In this document: positions 54,497-62,316 of the stretch, piece by piece
Position numbering within the stretch: position 1 is the first letter of the stretch
Layout: each line of letters begins with the position of its first letter
From: Candidatus Gastranaerophilales bacterium
GTDB lineage: Bacteria; Cyanobacteriota; Vampirovibrionia; Gastranaerophilales; Gastranaerophilaceae
Direction: 5' to 3'
DNA length: 64,000 nucleotides
Assembly: GCA_944325625.1 (NCBI GenBank)
Contig: CALVAP010000007.1
Coordinates: 186,001-250,000, forward strand
Program-made: the position numbers and the translations under genes
Notes under the pieces: model-generated
Databases searched by the model: none
What the model was told of the DNA's origin: nothing
What the model saw: the letters and a program-made list of their open reading frames with translations, nothing else

Positions 54497-54649
54497 CGCT
54501 TCCACTCCTTTAATATAATTTTATTATAAATATTTTTTTTTTAAACATTATTTTTAAACATTCATTTTGTAACTTTTTTTTCACATTTACTAAAGTTAAC
54601 TGAAAAAAAGCCGAATACCAAAATACGGGTTATTAAAAGGGTGTGTAAA

Positions 54650-54823
54650 ATGAACAATTACGAAAATTTTGAAAAAGCTCTAGAAAAAAGAAAAGAAAAA
54701 GATTACAAAATGCTTAAAAAGGAAGTTCAAACCGTTAAAAAAGCTATTGAGTCCTTTTTAGAAAAAGCTCTCGAAAGCACTACTTCTCTCTCTGAAAAAG
54801 ATTTTTTGGTTTCTCCTCTTTAG
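54650..54823 (+). CDS. Small helical protein (57 residues), hypothetical
   Basis: From the ATG at 54650 (AAAAGGG lies about nine bases upstream). Almost wholly charged helix (NFEKALEKRKEKDYKMLKKEV) followed by a less charged end. No family was recognised. It lies alone between the divergent symporter gene and the convergent lipM-like gene, seven bases from the latter's stop. Short length keeps confidence moderate. Confidence 0.5.
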   Translation: MNNYENFEKALEKRKEKDYKMLKKEVQTVKKAIESFLEKALESTTSLSEKDFLVSPL

Positions 54824-54829
54824 TTTTTG

Positions 54830-55510
54830 TTAAATAAATCTTTGATTAAATTTATTTTCAAAACCTGTTTTTAGACAATAAACCAAATCTTTTAATTTTA
54901 TACTATTATCAATATTTTTTATAAAAGTTATTTCACTTGCATTAAAAGGCTCGTGAAATAATTTTTTTATAATATTCATATCCAAATCTATAAGAACAGA
55001 ACCATGTTGTAATATATACCCGTTTTTCCTTACTTGAGCAGAACCTATAATTTTTTTTCCTTTATAACTTAAATCAGCCCCTGTTGATAAAGACATACAA
55101 TAGTTTAAATTAGTTTTAACTTTTTTTTCTTCGGGAAAATCAATTTTTATACCAATCTCACTCATCCCAATAATCAATGCCTGAGATATTTCTTTGTATG
55201 ATAATATAACACTTTCTCCACAATCTAAAAAACTTACAGGACATACAAAAGAATAAGTTAATTCTTTATCATGAAATAAAGCTCTACCTCCTGTAGCTCT
55301 TCTTACTACATCTATATTATTTTTTTTGCAAAAGTCATAATCAATTGAATCCTTTTGATTTCTTCCTAAAGAAATACACGCAGGACTCCAACCGTAAAAT
55401 CTTAAAACAGGTTCATTTGACAATTCATTTATACTGTCTTTTAATATTTTTTCATCAAAAGACATATTAAATGACCCACAATTTGTTTTATAATCAAAAA
55501 ATTTGCCCAT
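54830..55510 (-). CDS. Lipoate/octanoate transferase, LipM-like
   Basis: 226 residues of the biotin/lipoate ligase fold. RRATGGRALFH at 70-80 is the lipoyl-binding motif. C138 lies 18 residues before GSAQ (156-159) and is followed by LQHGS, the same spacing as the catalytic cysteine of Bacillus LipM, which moves octanoate from ACP to a lipoyl domain. Lipoate ligase LplA lacks this cysteine, so an octanoyltransferase is favoured. It is the third gene of dnaN-thrB-lipM, directly abutting thrB. Octanoyl-ACP would come from the fab genes in this window. Confidence 0.82.
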   Translation of the reverse strand: MGKFFDYKTNCGSFNMSFDEKILKDSINELSNEPVLRFYGWSPACISLGRNQKDSIDYDFCKKNNIDVVRRATGGRALFHDKELTYSFVCPVSFLDCGESVILSYKEISQALIIGMSEIGIKIDFPEEKKVKTNLNYCMSLSTGADLSYKGKKIIGSAQVRKNGYILQHGSVLIDLDMNIIKKLFHEPFNASEITFIKNIDNSIKLKDLVYCLKTGFENKFNQRFI

Positions 55511-56443
55511 TTATTTTAAAACAATAGCACCCTGTTCTTCAACTTTAAGAATATGAATATCTGATTTTACGTTTAAATCAGACCAGGTATTTTTTACAAT
55601 ATCTTTGATTCTTTCTTGATTATTTCCTTTTGTTATTACAATAACAGCAGGGCCGGCTCCACTTAAAACACATCCGAGTACATCATTTTCATGTTTTAAA
55701 TTGTTTATTATTTCACCTAAACCGGGTACAATTTTCATTCTATATGGCTGATGTAGTTTATCCGTCAGTGAAAATCTCATTAGTTCTTCATCTTTTGTAG
55801 ATATAGCATGAACCAACATTGCACTTCGTCTTAAATTAAAAGCAGCATCCTTAAATGGTATTTCCTTAGGTATAACAGAACGAGCTATATCTGTCGGAAG
55901 TTCATAATCAGGAACACAAACCATTATTTTCCATTCATCAGGCCAGTTTAATTTTCTGTAGACCACACTTCCATCTTCCTCTTGAGAAGCTATTACAACC
56001 CCTCCAACAATTGCAGGCGTAACATTATCAGGATGACCTTCAACCTCAGTAGCAATAGACAACAAAGCAGCTTCATCTGCAGGTCTACCCAAAAGCTCGT
56101 TTGCTGCTACCAATCCGCCTACTATTACTGAAGCAGAACTGCCCAAACCTTTTGCTATAGGTATATCTGATTTTATGGTTATTTTTAACTCACTTGGTAT
56201 TTGACCTATAGAGTTATACAAAAGTTCTACTGCTTTATAAACTATGTTTTCTTTATCTGTAGGAATTGACATTATATCAATTTCTTCCTGATTCTCAGAT
56301 AATATAGATATCTCTATGCCTGTTCCTGGCATAACTGTTTCTTCTATCGTTACTTCGTTATATATTGGCAGTGCCATACCAAAACAATCAAATCCAGGTC
56401 CTAAATTTGCTGTAGTTGCCGGAACCCTTACTGTTACTTTCAT
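55511..56443 (-). CDS. thrB: Homoserine kinase
   Basis: 310-residue GHMP kinase. VRVPATTANLGPGFDCFG near the N-terminus and the phosphate loop PIAKGLGSSAS around 92-102 are diagnostic; GCVLSGAGPAV is the third GHMP motif. It phosphorylates homoserine in threonine synthesis. It starts nine bases after dnaN. Confidence 0.95.
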   Translation of the reverse strand: MKVTVRVPATTANLGPGFDCFGMALPIYNEVTIEETVMPGTGIEISILSENQEEIDIMSIPTDKENIVYKAVELLYNSIGQIPSELKITIKSDIPIAKGLGSSASVIVGGLVAANELLGRPADEAALLSIATEVEGHPDNVTPAIVGGVVIASQEEDGSVVYRKLNWPDEWKIMVCVPDYELPTDIARSVIPKEIPFKDAAFNLRRSAMLVHAISTKDEELMRFSLTDKLHQPYRMKIVPGLGEIINNLKHENDVLGCVLSGAGPAVIVITKGNNQERIKDIVKNTWSDLNVKSDIHILKVEEQGAIVLK

Positions 56444-56452
56444 TTTTACCTC

Positions 56453-57574
56453 TTATCTTATCTGTATAGGCATTATCAAACACAAATAATCTTCTTCTGA
56501 ATCAGGTTTGAATATTGTAGCAGATAAACTGCCTCCAAGTCCTATTTTTACTTTATTACTTTCCATTATTTTTAACGAATCTAACACATATTTATAGTTA
56601 AAAGCAATTACAAGCTCTTCATTATCACTAAATTCTATAGCTATAACGTCTTCTGATGCACCTGTTTCAGGGGTATCCGCTTTTAGTGTTAAATTATTTT
56701 TATCAAACGTGAACTTTATTATATTTGTTCTTTCATTTACCATTACTGATACTCTTTCAAGAGAATTTATAAGCTCTTCTCTATCTATTATTGCTTCTTT
56801 TGCACAAGATGTAGGAATAAGCTGTTTATACGGAGGATATTCACCCTCAAGCAATCTTGAAGAAAGTATTACAGAATTTGTTTTTACTATTATTCTCGAA
56901 TTATCAGCATAAATTTCAAGTACCGTGTCATTTATTAGTGATACTATTCTTAGTAGTTCTTGAAGTGTTCTTGATGGAATAACAAAAGATTTAGTTTTAT
57001 TTTCATCATTCTTTATTATTTCTATTATACGAGTTAATCTGTTTCCATCAGTTGCTGCCATTTCTAGTTTTTCACCATCGATGGAGCAATAAACGCCGCT
57101 TATTATGTTCCTATTTTCATAATTTGCTGCTGCATAAACAGTATGCTTTATACCTTTTACAAAAGGTTTTACTTCTATTTCAAAAGATTCTTTGTCGCAA
57201 AGTGCTGTTTTATCTATTACATTTGGAAATTCATTTGCTGATATTCCAACAAGTTCAAATTTTGAACTGCCGCAATTTATACTGGCTATATTGGAGTTTA
57301 AATCTATGTTAAAAACAACAGGCTTTTCCGGTAATCGTGAAACTATATCACTTAACTTTTTAGCGGGAAGAGTTATTGAACCTTCGACTTCAACTATAGC
57401 AGTTGTGGAAGCAAGAATAGATAAATCTAAGTCTGTTGCCGAAAAGACAACTTCATTATCTTTTGCCTCTATTAATATATTAGATAATACCGGTTGTATT
57501 CCTTTTGATAAACTTGCCTTTTCTACAATTCTCAAATTGTTCAACAAAGATTCTTTCTCTATTGTAAAAATCAT
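56453..57574 (-). CDS. dnaN: DNA polymerase III sliding clamp (beta subunit)
   Basis: 373 residues with the three-domain clamp layout. MIFTIEKESLLNNLRIVEKA at the start, YAAANYENRNIISGVYCSI in domain 2 and the C-terminal LIMPIQIR, which ends with the conserved MP-R hydrophobic-pocket region. The ring tethers polymerase to DNA. GAAGGAGTTTAAA is the ribosome-binding site. dnaA is not in the window, but the AT-rich upstream region is an origin candidate. Confidence 0.97.
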   Translation of the reverse strand: MIFTIEKESLLNNLRIVEKASLSKGIQPVLSNILIEAKDNEVVFSATDLDLSILASTTAIVEVEGSITLPAKKLSDIVSRLPEKPVVFNIDLNSNIASINCGSSKFELVGISANEFPNVIDKTALCDKESFEIEVKPFVKGIKHTVYAAANYENRNIISGVYCSIDGEKLEMAATDGNRLTRIIEIIKNDENKTKSFVIPSRTLQELLRIVSLINDTVLEIYADNSRIIVKTNSVILSSRLLEGEYPPYKQLIPTSCAKEAIIDREELINSLERVSVMVNERTNIIKFTFDKNNLTLKADTPETGASEDVIAIEFSDNEELVIAFNYKYVLDSLKIMESNKVKIGLGGSLSATIFKPDSEEDYLCLIMPIQIR

Positions 57575-57600
57575 TTTAAACTCCTTCGATGTTATTTTAA

Positions 57601-57840
57601 TTGATTACTTATATTAATAATAATATATAAAAATAATAATAGTAATAATAGATTAAATTTTATGTAAATAAATATTAAAAATACCTGTTATTATTGACTT
57701 TTGGTATTGTAAAAAAATAGTAAATAAATGTTATAAAAAATGTTATTTATGTCTTATTTTCTGTATAAAAATTTTTATCTACAAAATTTTAAAATGAAAA
57801 TAGATAAATTTATAAAACTTTTCTACAACTTATTGACATA
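57601..57840. other. Candidate replication origin upstream of dnaN
   Basis: A 266-base gap between dnaN and the pseudopilin gene, nearly all A and T. It contains a DnaA-box match with one difference (TTATCTACA at 57775-57783), a weaker one (TTTTCTACA at 57819-57827) and six consecutive TAA/TAG triplets (57634-57651) like the DnaA-trio element. In several cyanobacteria the origin lies beside dnaN with dnaA elsewhere. Box number is low and their spacing to the triplets is large, so this is only a candidate. Confidence 0.35.
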
Positions 57841-58578
57841 TTACCATGGATAGTCTTTTGATATTTTCCATCCATCATATTGTATTAATGCTCCACACGT
57901 AAATGAGTTGTAATAACCGCTCGTATTTGTTATATCATTACAATTTTTTTTTATGTAATTTCTCATTTCGTTAGAGTTTAAATATGTGTTACCATACCAA
58001 CGTTTTTCCATTTGTAAATGATAATTATGCGATCTTCCTATATCAAATAGAAATATATCTTTACCGAGAGTATTTGGTTTTTTATCCCCATTTATATCGT
58101 AAAAAATATAAGAAAAATAACAATTGTCTTGATTTAAATATATAGAAAAATTACTACCATCTGCCAAGTAATAATATTTTCTATCTTTTGAAAAAAATAG
58201 TTGAGCATTTTTGCCTGATAAATCTTTAATTTTTGTGGCTTTTTCTTCTCTTTTTTTATATTCTACAATTTTTAGATAAGGTAAAAAATATTTTTCCATA
58301 AATGAATTTACACATTCTTCTTCAGAGTATCCATAACATTCACATTTACCATTTTTATCAATTGGAAGATAGTCCCAGCTAGAGGCTTTGCCATATTCAT
58401 TTTCTGCTTTATTAAATGCAGTTAAAAAGGTTGAATAACCCTTTTTTAAGTCAGAAATTGATATGGTTTTTTGATAGTTTTTTACTAAATTTGGAATAGT
58501 TATAGAAGCAATAATACCTATTATTGAAAGAGTTATTAAAACTTCTGATATTGATGTTGATTTTTTAATTTTAATCAT
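57841..58578 (-). CDS. Type IV pilin-like (pseudopilin) protein
   Basis: 245 residues. N-terminal hydrophobic helix ISEVLITLSIIGIIASITIP (9-28) with the conserved glutamate is the prepilin helix, but the residues before it read KKSTS and not the usual G-F-T, so the -1 cleavage residue would be Ser. The rest is a globular head with six or more cysteines (for example CECYGYSEEEC) and a C-terminal YDINGDKKPNTLGKDIFLFDIG segment, a calcium-loop-like feature common in pseudopilins of Gastranaerophilales. It is likely assembled or processed by a type II secretion/type IV pilus system encoded elsewhere. A strong promoter precedes it, divergent from an XRE regulator. Confidence 0.8.
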   Translation of the reverse strand: MIKIKKSTSISEVLITLSIIGIIASITIPNLVKNYQKTISISDLKKGYSTFLTAFNKAENEYGKASSWDYLPIDKNGKCECYGYSEEECVNSFMEKYFLPYLKIVEYKKREEKATKIKDLSGKNAQLFFSKDRKYYYLADGSNFSIYLNQDNCYFSYIFYDINGDKKPNTLGKDIFLFDIGRSHNYHLQMEKRWYGNTYLNSNEMRNYIKKNCNDITNTSGYYNSFTCGALIQYDGWKISKDYPW

Positions 58579-58586
58579 TTTTGCTA

Positions 58587-58662
58587 AATCTCACTTGTCA
58601 ATTTTATTATAGTCTTATTTTCTTTATTGTCAATAATTTTTAGATTTTTTGACAAATGAGAG
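58587..58662. promoter_or_regulatory. Long inverted repeat between pseudopilin and XRE genes
   Basis: On the plus strand TTGACAAATGAGA starts at 58649; on the minus strand TTGACAAGTGAGA occupies 58589-58601. Twelve of 13 bases agree, and the arms are 47 bases apart, one on each side of the pseudopilin promoter. This is what paired operator sites for the divergent XRE protein would look like, although TTGACA itself also resembles a -35. Confidence 0.5.
58606..58633 (-). promoter_or_regulatory. Promoter of the pseudopilin gene
   Basis: Minus strand TTGACA (58628-58633), 16-base spacer, TATAAT (58606-58611): both hexamers consensus. It is the strongest-looking promoter in the window. Confidence 0.75.
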
Positions 58663-58679
58663 TTGGTAGAAATTAATAT
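58649..58679 (+). promoter_or_regulatory. Promoter of the XRE regulator
   Basis: TTGACA at 58649-58654, 19-base spacer, TAATAT at 58674-58679, 22 bases before the ATG. The -35 lies inside one arm of the inverted repeat, compatible with autorepression. Confidence 0.5.
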
Positions 58680-58701
58680 ATAAAAACTTAAAAATAATTA
58701 A

Positions 58702-58908
58702 ATGAATAAAAAAGAATTAAAAAAATTAGGAATGAATATAAAATTTTTAAGAAAGTCTATGGGATTTTCTCAGGAAAGAGTTGCAGAGATTATTAAAAAA
58801 AGTAGAAATTATGTGGGAATGATTGAAAGAGCTGAGGTTAATACTCCTATTGATACTCTTTATGACATTGCAAAGGCATTAAAAGTTAATATTAAAGAGT
58901 TTTTTTAA
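58702..58908 (+). CDS. XRE-family helix-turn-helix regulator
   Basis: 68 residues, a single Cro/C1-type HTH domain: KFLRKSMGFSQERVAEIIKKS (helices 1-2), RNYVGMIERAEVNTPIDTLYDIAKALKV (helix 3 onward). No additional domain. Minimal regulators of this type bind short dyads as dimers. It is divergent from the pseudopilin gene with operator-like repeats between, so control of that gene and of itself is likely. No Shine-Dalgarno is obvious. It does not look like part of a toxin-antitoxin pair. Confidence 0.85.
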   Translation: MNKKELKKLGMNIKFLRKSMGFSQERVAEIIKKSRNYVGMIERAEVNTPIDTLYDIAKALKVNIKEFF

Positions 58909-59198
58909 TTATTTTTTCTTTTTTTATTTTTGTGTAGAAATCTTGATATATCAACGTTTTCTATACTTTGTATGTAGTTGTATAATGATTGTGTAAGGTT
59001 TCTACCGGTTTGTGATTTTGGTATTATTATAAAATCTCCGCATTGGTTTTTTGCAAACCAACATTCACTTTGTATTATTTTGTCAATTTTTGTTTTTGCC
59101 GGTTTTGATATCCTTTTTTTTAACCATAAGGTTAAAAGTTTTACATACTTCTTTGTTTTACTTCTTTTTAATATTTTTGAAAAATTTTCTAATATCAT
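58905..59198 (-). CDS. Hypothetical basic protein coupled to coaE
   Basis: 97 residues, very basic, starting inside coaE by a four-base ATGA overlap, so it is translationally coupled to that gene. It begins with a helical part (NFSKILKRSKTKKYVKLLTLWLK), then KTKIDKIIQSECWFAKNQCGDFIIIPKSQTGRNL and a Lys/Asn-rich end. No family was recognised. The charge suggests nucleic-acid binding, but this is only a guess. It is convergent with the XRE gene, overlapping by four bases. Confidence 0.55.
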   Translation of the reverse strand: MILENFSKILKRSKTKKYVKLLTLWLKKRISKPAKTKIDKIIQSECWFAKNQCGDFIIIPKSQTGRNLTQSLYNYIQSIENVDISRFLHKNKKRKNN

Positions 59199-59782
59199 TT
59201 TAGTTCTTTTATTATTTTTTCGATATCTTTTTTAAGTTCTTCCAATGTTTTATTTTCATTTATTACTACAAAATCAGATTTTATTTTTTTTTCTTCCTGA
59301 TTAATTTGAGATTTTATTATTCTATGGATGTGATTATCTTCATAGTTGTTTCTTTTTTTTATTCTTTCAAATCTTGTTTTTTCATCTGCGCAAACTATTA
59401 ATATTTTATCAAACAAATATTCAAAATGACATTCAAATAAAAGAGGAAAATCAACGACTACAATTTTGCTTTGTATTTCTTTTTCAAAGAATTTTTTTAT
59501 TTCTTCTATAACAAACGGGTGTATAATTTTTTCCAACTCTTTCTTTTTTTTACTGTTAGAAAAAACAATTTTACCAAGTTTTATTCTATCTATTTTGTTT
59601 TCTGTAATTATATCGTATGTTTTAAATACTTTTTTTATAGAATTTATTATTTTTTCGTTTTTGTAAATTATTGAATGAACAACTTCATCTGCAGAAAGAG
59701 TCGGTATTTTAAAACTTTTGAATATTTTTTCGACTTCCGATTTTCCTGCTGCTATATTTCCCGTTAGAGCCAGTTTAATCAT
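59195..59782 (-). CDS. coaE: Dephospho-CoA kinase
   Basis: 195 residues. P-loop GNIAAGKS at 8-15, LSADEVVHSII just after, FPLLFE and RIKKRNNY in the lid region. It phosphorylates dephospho-CoA, the last step of CoA synthesis. AAAGGTTTAAATA is a weak ribosome-binding site. Divergent from ilvN. Confidence 0.94.
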   Translation of the reverse strand: MIKLALTGNIAAGKSEVEKIFKSFKIPTLSADEVVHSIIYKNEKIINSIKKVFKTYDIITENKIDRIKLGKIVFSNSKKKKELEKIIHPFVIEEIKKFFEKEIQSKIVVVDFPLLFECHFEYLFDKILIVCADEKTRFERIKKRNNYEDNHIHRIIKSQINQEEKKIKSDFVVINENKTLEELKKDIEKIIKELK

Positions 59783-59854
59783 TATTTAAACCTTTATTTT
59801 TTATGCTTTTTTATGATACAATATAAATTAACAAATTAGAATAGAGGAATAAAA

Positions 59855-60355
59855 ATGAAACATACTATATCTGTTTTGGTAAGAAATGAAGCTGGTGTAT
59901 TGTCGAGGGTTTCGGACCTTTTTTCAGGCCGCGGATATAATATTGAAAGTCTTACGGTTGCTCCTACATTAGATAGTGATTATTCAAGACTTACAGTCAT
60001 TACCCATGGAGAAGATGCTGTTATAGAACAAATTACAAAACAGCTAAACAGACTTATTCCTACTTTGAAAGTTGTTGATTTAAACTCTCTTGATTATATT
60101 GAAAGGGAACTTATACTTTGCAAAGTTACCGCTAAAGATGATGCAAGGTCTGAAATTTTAAGAATAGCTGAAATTTTTGACGCTAAAATTATTGATGTTA
60201 CTAATAAAATTTATACAATTCAGGCTTTTGGAGATTCCAGACAAATTAATTCTCTTATAGAACTTTTAAGACCAATGGGTATAAAAGAGCTTGTTCGTTC
60301 TGGAAAAGTGGCTATTTCAAGAGAAAATCAATTTGTAAATATAAAAAATATTTAA
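59855..60355 (+). CDS. ilvN: Acetolactate synthase small (regulatory) subunit
   Basis: 166 residues with an N-terminal ACT domain (HTISVLVRNEAGVLSRVSDLFSGRGYNIESL) and a second ACT-like half, typical of the IlvN/IlvH small subunit. It confers valine feedback control on the catalytic subunit IlvB. The catalytic subunit is not in the window, and the gene stands alone. AGAGGAATAAAA is the ribosome-binding site. Confidence 0.95.
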   Translation: MKHTISVLVRNEAGVLSRVSDLFSGRGYNIESLTVAPTLDSDYSRLTVITHGEDAVIEQITKQLNRLIPTLKVVDLNSLDYIERELILCKVTAKDDARSEILRIAEIFDAKIIDVTNKIYTIQAFGDSRQINSLIELLRPMGIKELVRSGKVAISRENQFVNIKNI

Positions 60356-60391
60356 GAAAAATTAAATTATCTTTAAATTTCTTCATGTTTA

Positions 60392-60517
60392 TATTATAGT
60401 ACCCCTACGAGTTGAAAATGTACGATAGGCATTTGCTTAGTTTGTACAAATATAACCCTAAAATGTATGAATGGTACTTTTTAACTTGTGCGTATTAGTT
60501 AAAACAAGGAGAAAAAC
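60392..60517 (+). promoter_or_regulatory. Leader region of rpsB
   Basis: A possible -10 TATTAT lies at 60392-60397. The following RNA can form a long-range stem: AGTTGAAAATGTAC (60410-60423) against GTACTTTTTAACT (60475-60487), with one bulge. Ribosomal protein S2 is autoregulated through its leader in other bacteria; a match to a known leader family was not recognised. Confidence 0.4.
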
Positions 60518-61321
60518 ATGCCACAGGCATCATTAATTGAACTTTTAGAAGCCGGAGTTCACTTTGGACACCAAACACAACGCTGGAACCCGAAAATGAA
60601 AAAATATATTTTCGGATCAAAAAACGGAATTTATGTTATTGATTTAAGAAAAACAGTAGGTCTTTTAGACGAAGCATGTGATGCTGTTAGAGATGCAGCA
60701 GCTCGCGGTAAAAATATACTTTTTGTAGGTACTAAAAAACAAGCTACTGATGTTGTTAAAGAAGAAGCTCAAAGAGCAGGTCTTTATTATATAAACAGAA
60801 GATGGCTTGGCGGTATGCTTACTAACTTTGAAACTATTCGTTCTCGGGTTAATAAGCTAAGAGAATTAGAAGATTTTGTTGAATCTGGACATATTGAAAA
60901 ATTACCTAAAAAAGAAGTTGCTCAAATAACCAGACAATTATCCAAATTGAGCAAATCTCTTGGTGGTATTAAAGATATGAGAGGTTTGCCTGATCTTCTT
61001 TTTGTAGTTGACCAACAAAAAGAACTTATAGCTATACAAGAAGCTAATAAATTGAATATTCCGGTTATATGTCTTGCAGATACAAATGCTGATCCGGATG
61101 GAATTCAATATGTAATACCTGGAAATGACGATGCAATTCGTTCAATCAAATTGATAGCTTCAAAACTTGCTGATGCAGCTTTGGAAGGAAAACAGTTAAG
61201 AGAAGCTAAAGCTGTTAAGTCTTCTTCAAAAATTGAAACAATAAAAGCAGAAGATGCCGGTGTTGTTGAAGTAGTTGAAGAAACTGTTGAAACAGTAGTT
61301 GAAGAAAAAGCTGAAGTTTAA
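60518..61321 (+). CDS. rpsB: 30S ribosomal protein S2
   Basis: 267 residues. [19 protein letters not shown] at the N-terminus, [19 protein letters not shown] and the DLLFVVD and [15 protein letters not shown] segments are S2 signatures. The end (about 235-267) is an acidic Glu/Val tail longer than usual, similar in style to the tail of L32 in this window. ACAAGGAGAAAAAC is the ribosome-binding site. The rpsB-tsf pair is universal. Confidence 0.97.
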   Translation: MPQASLIELLEAGVHFGHQTQRWNPKMKKYIFGSKNGIYVIDLRKTVGLLDEACDAVRDAAARGKNILFVGTKKQATDVVKEEAQRAGLYYINRRWLGGMLTNFETIRSRVNKLRELEDFVESGHIEKLPKKEVAQITRQLSKLSKSLGGIKDMRGLPDLLFVVDQQKELIAIQEANKLNIPVICLADTNADPDGIQYVIPGNDDAIRSIKLIASKLADAALEGKQLREAKAVKSSSKIETIKAEDAGVVEVVEETVETVVEEKAEV

Positions 61322-61334
61322 TAATTTATAATTA

Positions 61335-61366
61335 GAAAAGCCTTTTTTAAAAAGGCTTTTCGTTAT
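61335..61366 (+). terminator. Hairpin between rpsB and tsf, partial terminator
   Basis: GAAAAGCCTTTTT and AAAAAGGCTTTTC pair over about 13 bases with a very small loop, followed by GTTATTT. It may lower tsf transcription relative to rpsB, as in other bacteria. Confidence 0.6.
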
Positions 61367-61390
61367 TTAAAATAATAAGGAGATAGAGAA

Positions 61391-62251
61391 ATGACATTTA
61401 GTGCTGCTCAAGTTAAAGAACTTAGAGAAAAAACCGGTGCAGGTATTATGGACGCTAAAAAAGCATTGGTTGAACACAATGGTGATATGGAAAAAGCTAT
61501 GGAATACCTTAGACAAAAGGGTATTGCTTCTGCAGATAAAAAAATGAATAGAATTGCTGCAGAAGGAGTTATTGCTTCTTATGTTTCAAACGGTGTAGGA
61601 GCAATGGTTGAAATTAATTGTGAAACAGACTTTGTAGCTAAGAATGAAGAATTTAAAGCGCTTGCTAATGAAATTGCAAAAGTTGCTGCAGATGTTAATC
61701 CTTCAAGTTTGGAAGAATTGAATGCGGCTAAAACTTCAAGCGGTTCAACTGTTGAAGAACTTATTAAAGAAAAAATTGCTACAATTGGTGAAAAAATTAC
61801 TTTAAGAAGATTTGTAAGATATGAAGGAAATATTGGTACATATATCCATAATTCAAAAATAGGTGTATTATTAAATGCTTCTGCTGATGAAGAAACAATG
61901 ATTAAGGATATATGTCTTCATATTGCTTCTTCTGCTCCGGAATTTGTTTCCAGAGCTCAAATTCCTGCTTCTGTAATAGAAGAAGAAACTAGAATTGAAA
62001 TGGGTAAAGAAGACTTGGCAAGCAAGCCTGAGCAAATTAGAGCTAAAATAGTTGAAGGTCGTGTTAATAAACTTATGGCACAAAGATGTCTTTTGGAGCA
62101 ACCTTTTGTAAAAAATCCTGACCAAACTATTGAACAACTTATTTCAGGCAAAATGGAAATTAAAGAATTCACAAGATTTATGCTTGGTGAAGGTCTTGAA
62201 AAAAGACAAGAAAACTTTGCAGAAGAAGTTATGGGGCAAATTAAAGGTTAG
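61391..62251 (+). CDS. tsf: Elongation factor Ts
   Basis: 286 residues. VKELREKTGAGIMDAKKAL and the following EKAMEYLRQKG are the N-terminal EF-Ts signature; TDFVAKNEEF and the C-terminal KFTRFMLGEGLEK-like segment also fit. It exchanges GDP on EF-Tu, which is encoded at 32115 in this window. AAGGAGATAGAGAA precedes the ATG. Confidence 0.97.
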   Translation: MTFSAAQVKELREKTGAGIMDAKKALVEHNGDMEKAMEYLRQKGIASADKKMNRIAAEGVIASYVSNGVGAMVEINCETDFVAKNEEFKALANEIAKVAADVNPSSLEELNAAKTSSGSTVEELIKEKIATIGEKITLRRFVRYEGNIGTYIHNSKIGVLLNASADEETMIKDICLHIASSAPEFVSRAQIPASVIEEETRIEMGKEDLASKPEQIRAKIVEGRVNKLMAQRCLLEQPFVKNPDQTIEQLISGKMEIKEFTRFMLGEGLEKRQENFAEEVMGQIKG

Positions 62252-62270
62252 AATTTTATAATTCTTTCAA

Positions 62271-62304
62271 AATAAAAACCCGGAAGATTTTCCGGGTTTT
62301 TATT
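62271..62304. terminator. Bidirectional intrinsic terminator after tsf
   Basis: AAAAACCCGGAA and TTCCGGGTTTTT form a GC-centred stem around 62274-62302 with short loop, flanked by A and T runs. It ends tsf and the convergent gene at 62317. Confidence 0.9.
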
Positions 62305-62316
62305 CTATTAAAAGAT

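Noticed and set aside
58702-59198. Toxin-antitoxin pair of the XRE gene with the 97-residue gene
   Set aside because: The two are convergent, and the 97-residue gene is coupled to coaE instead.
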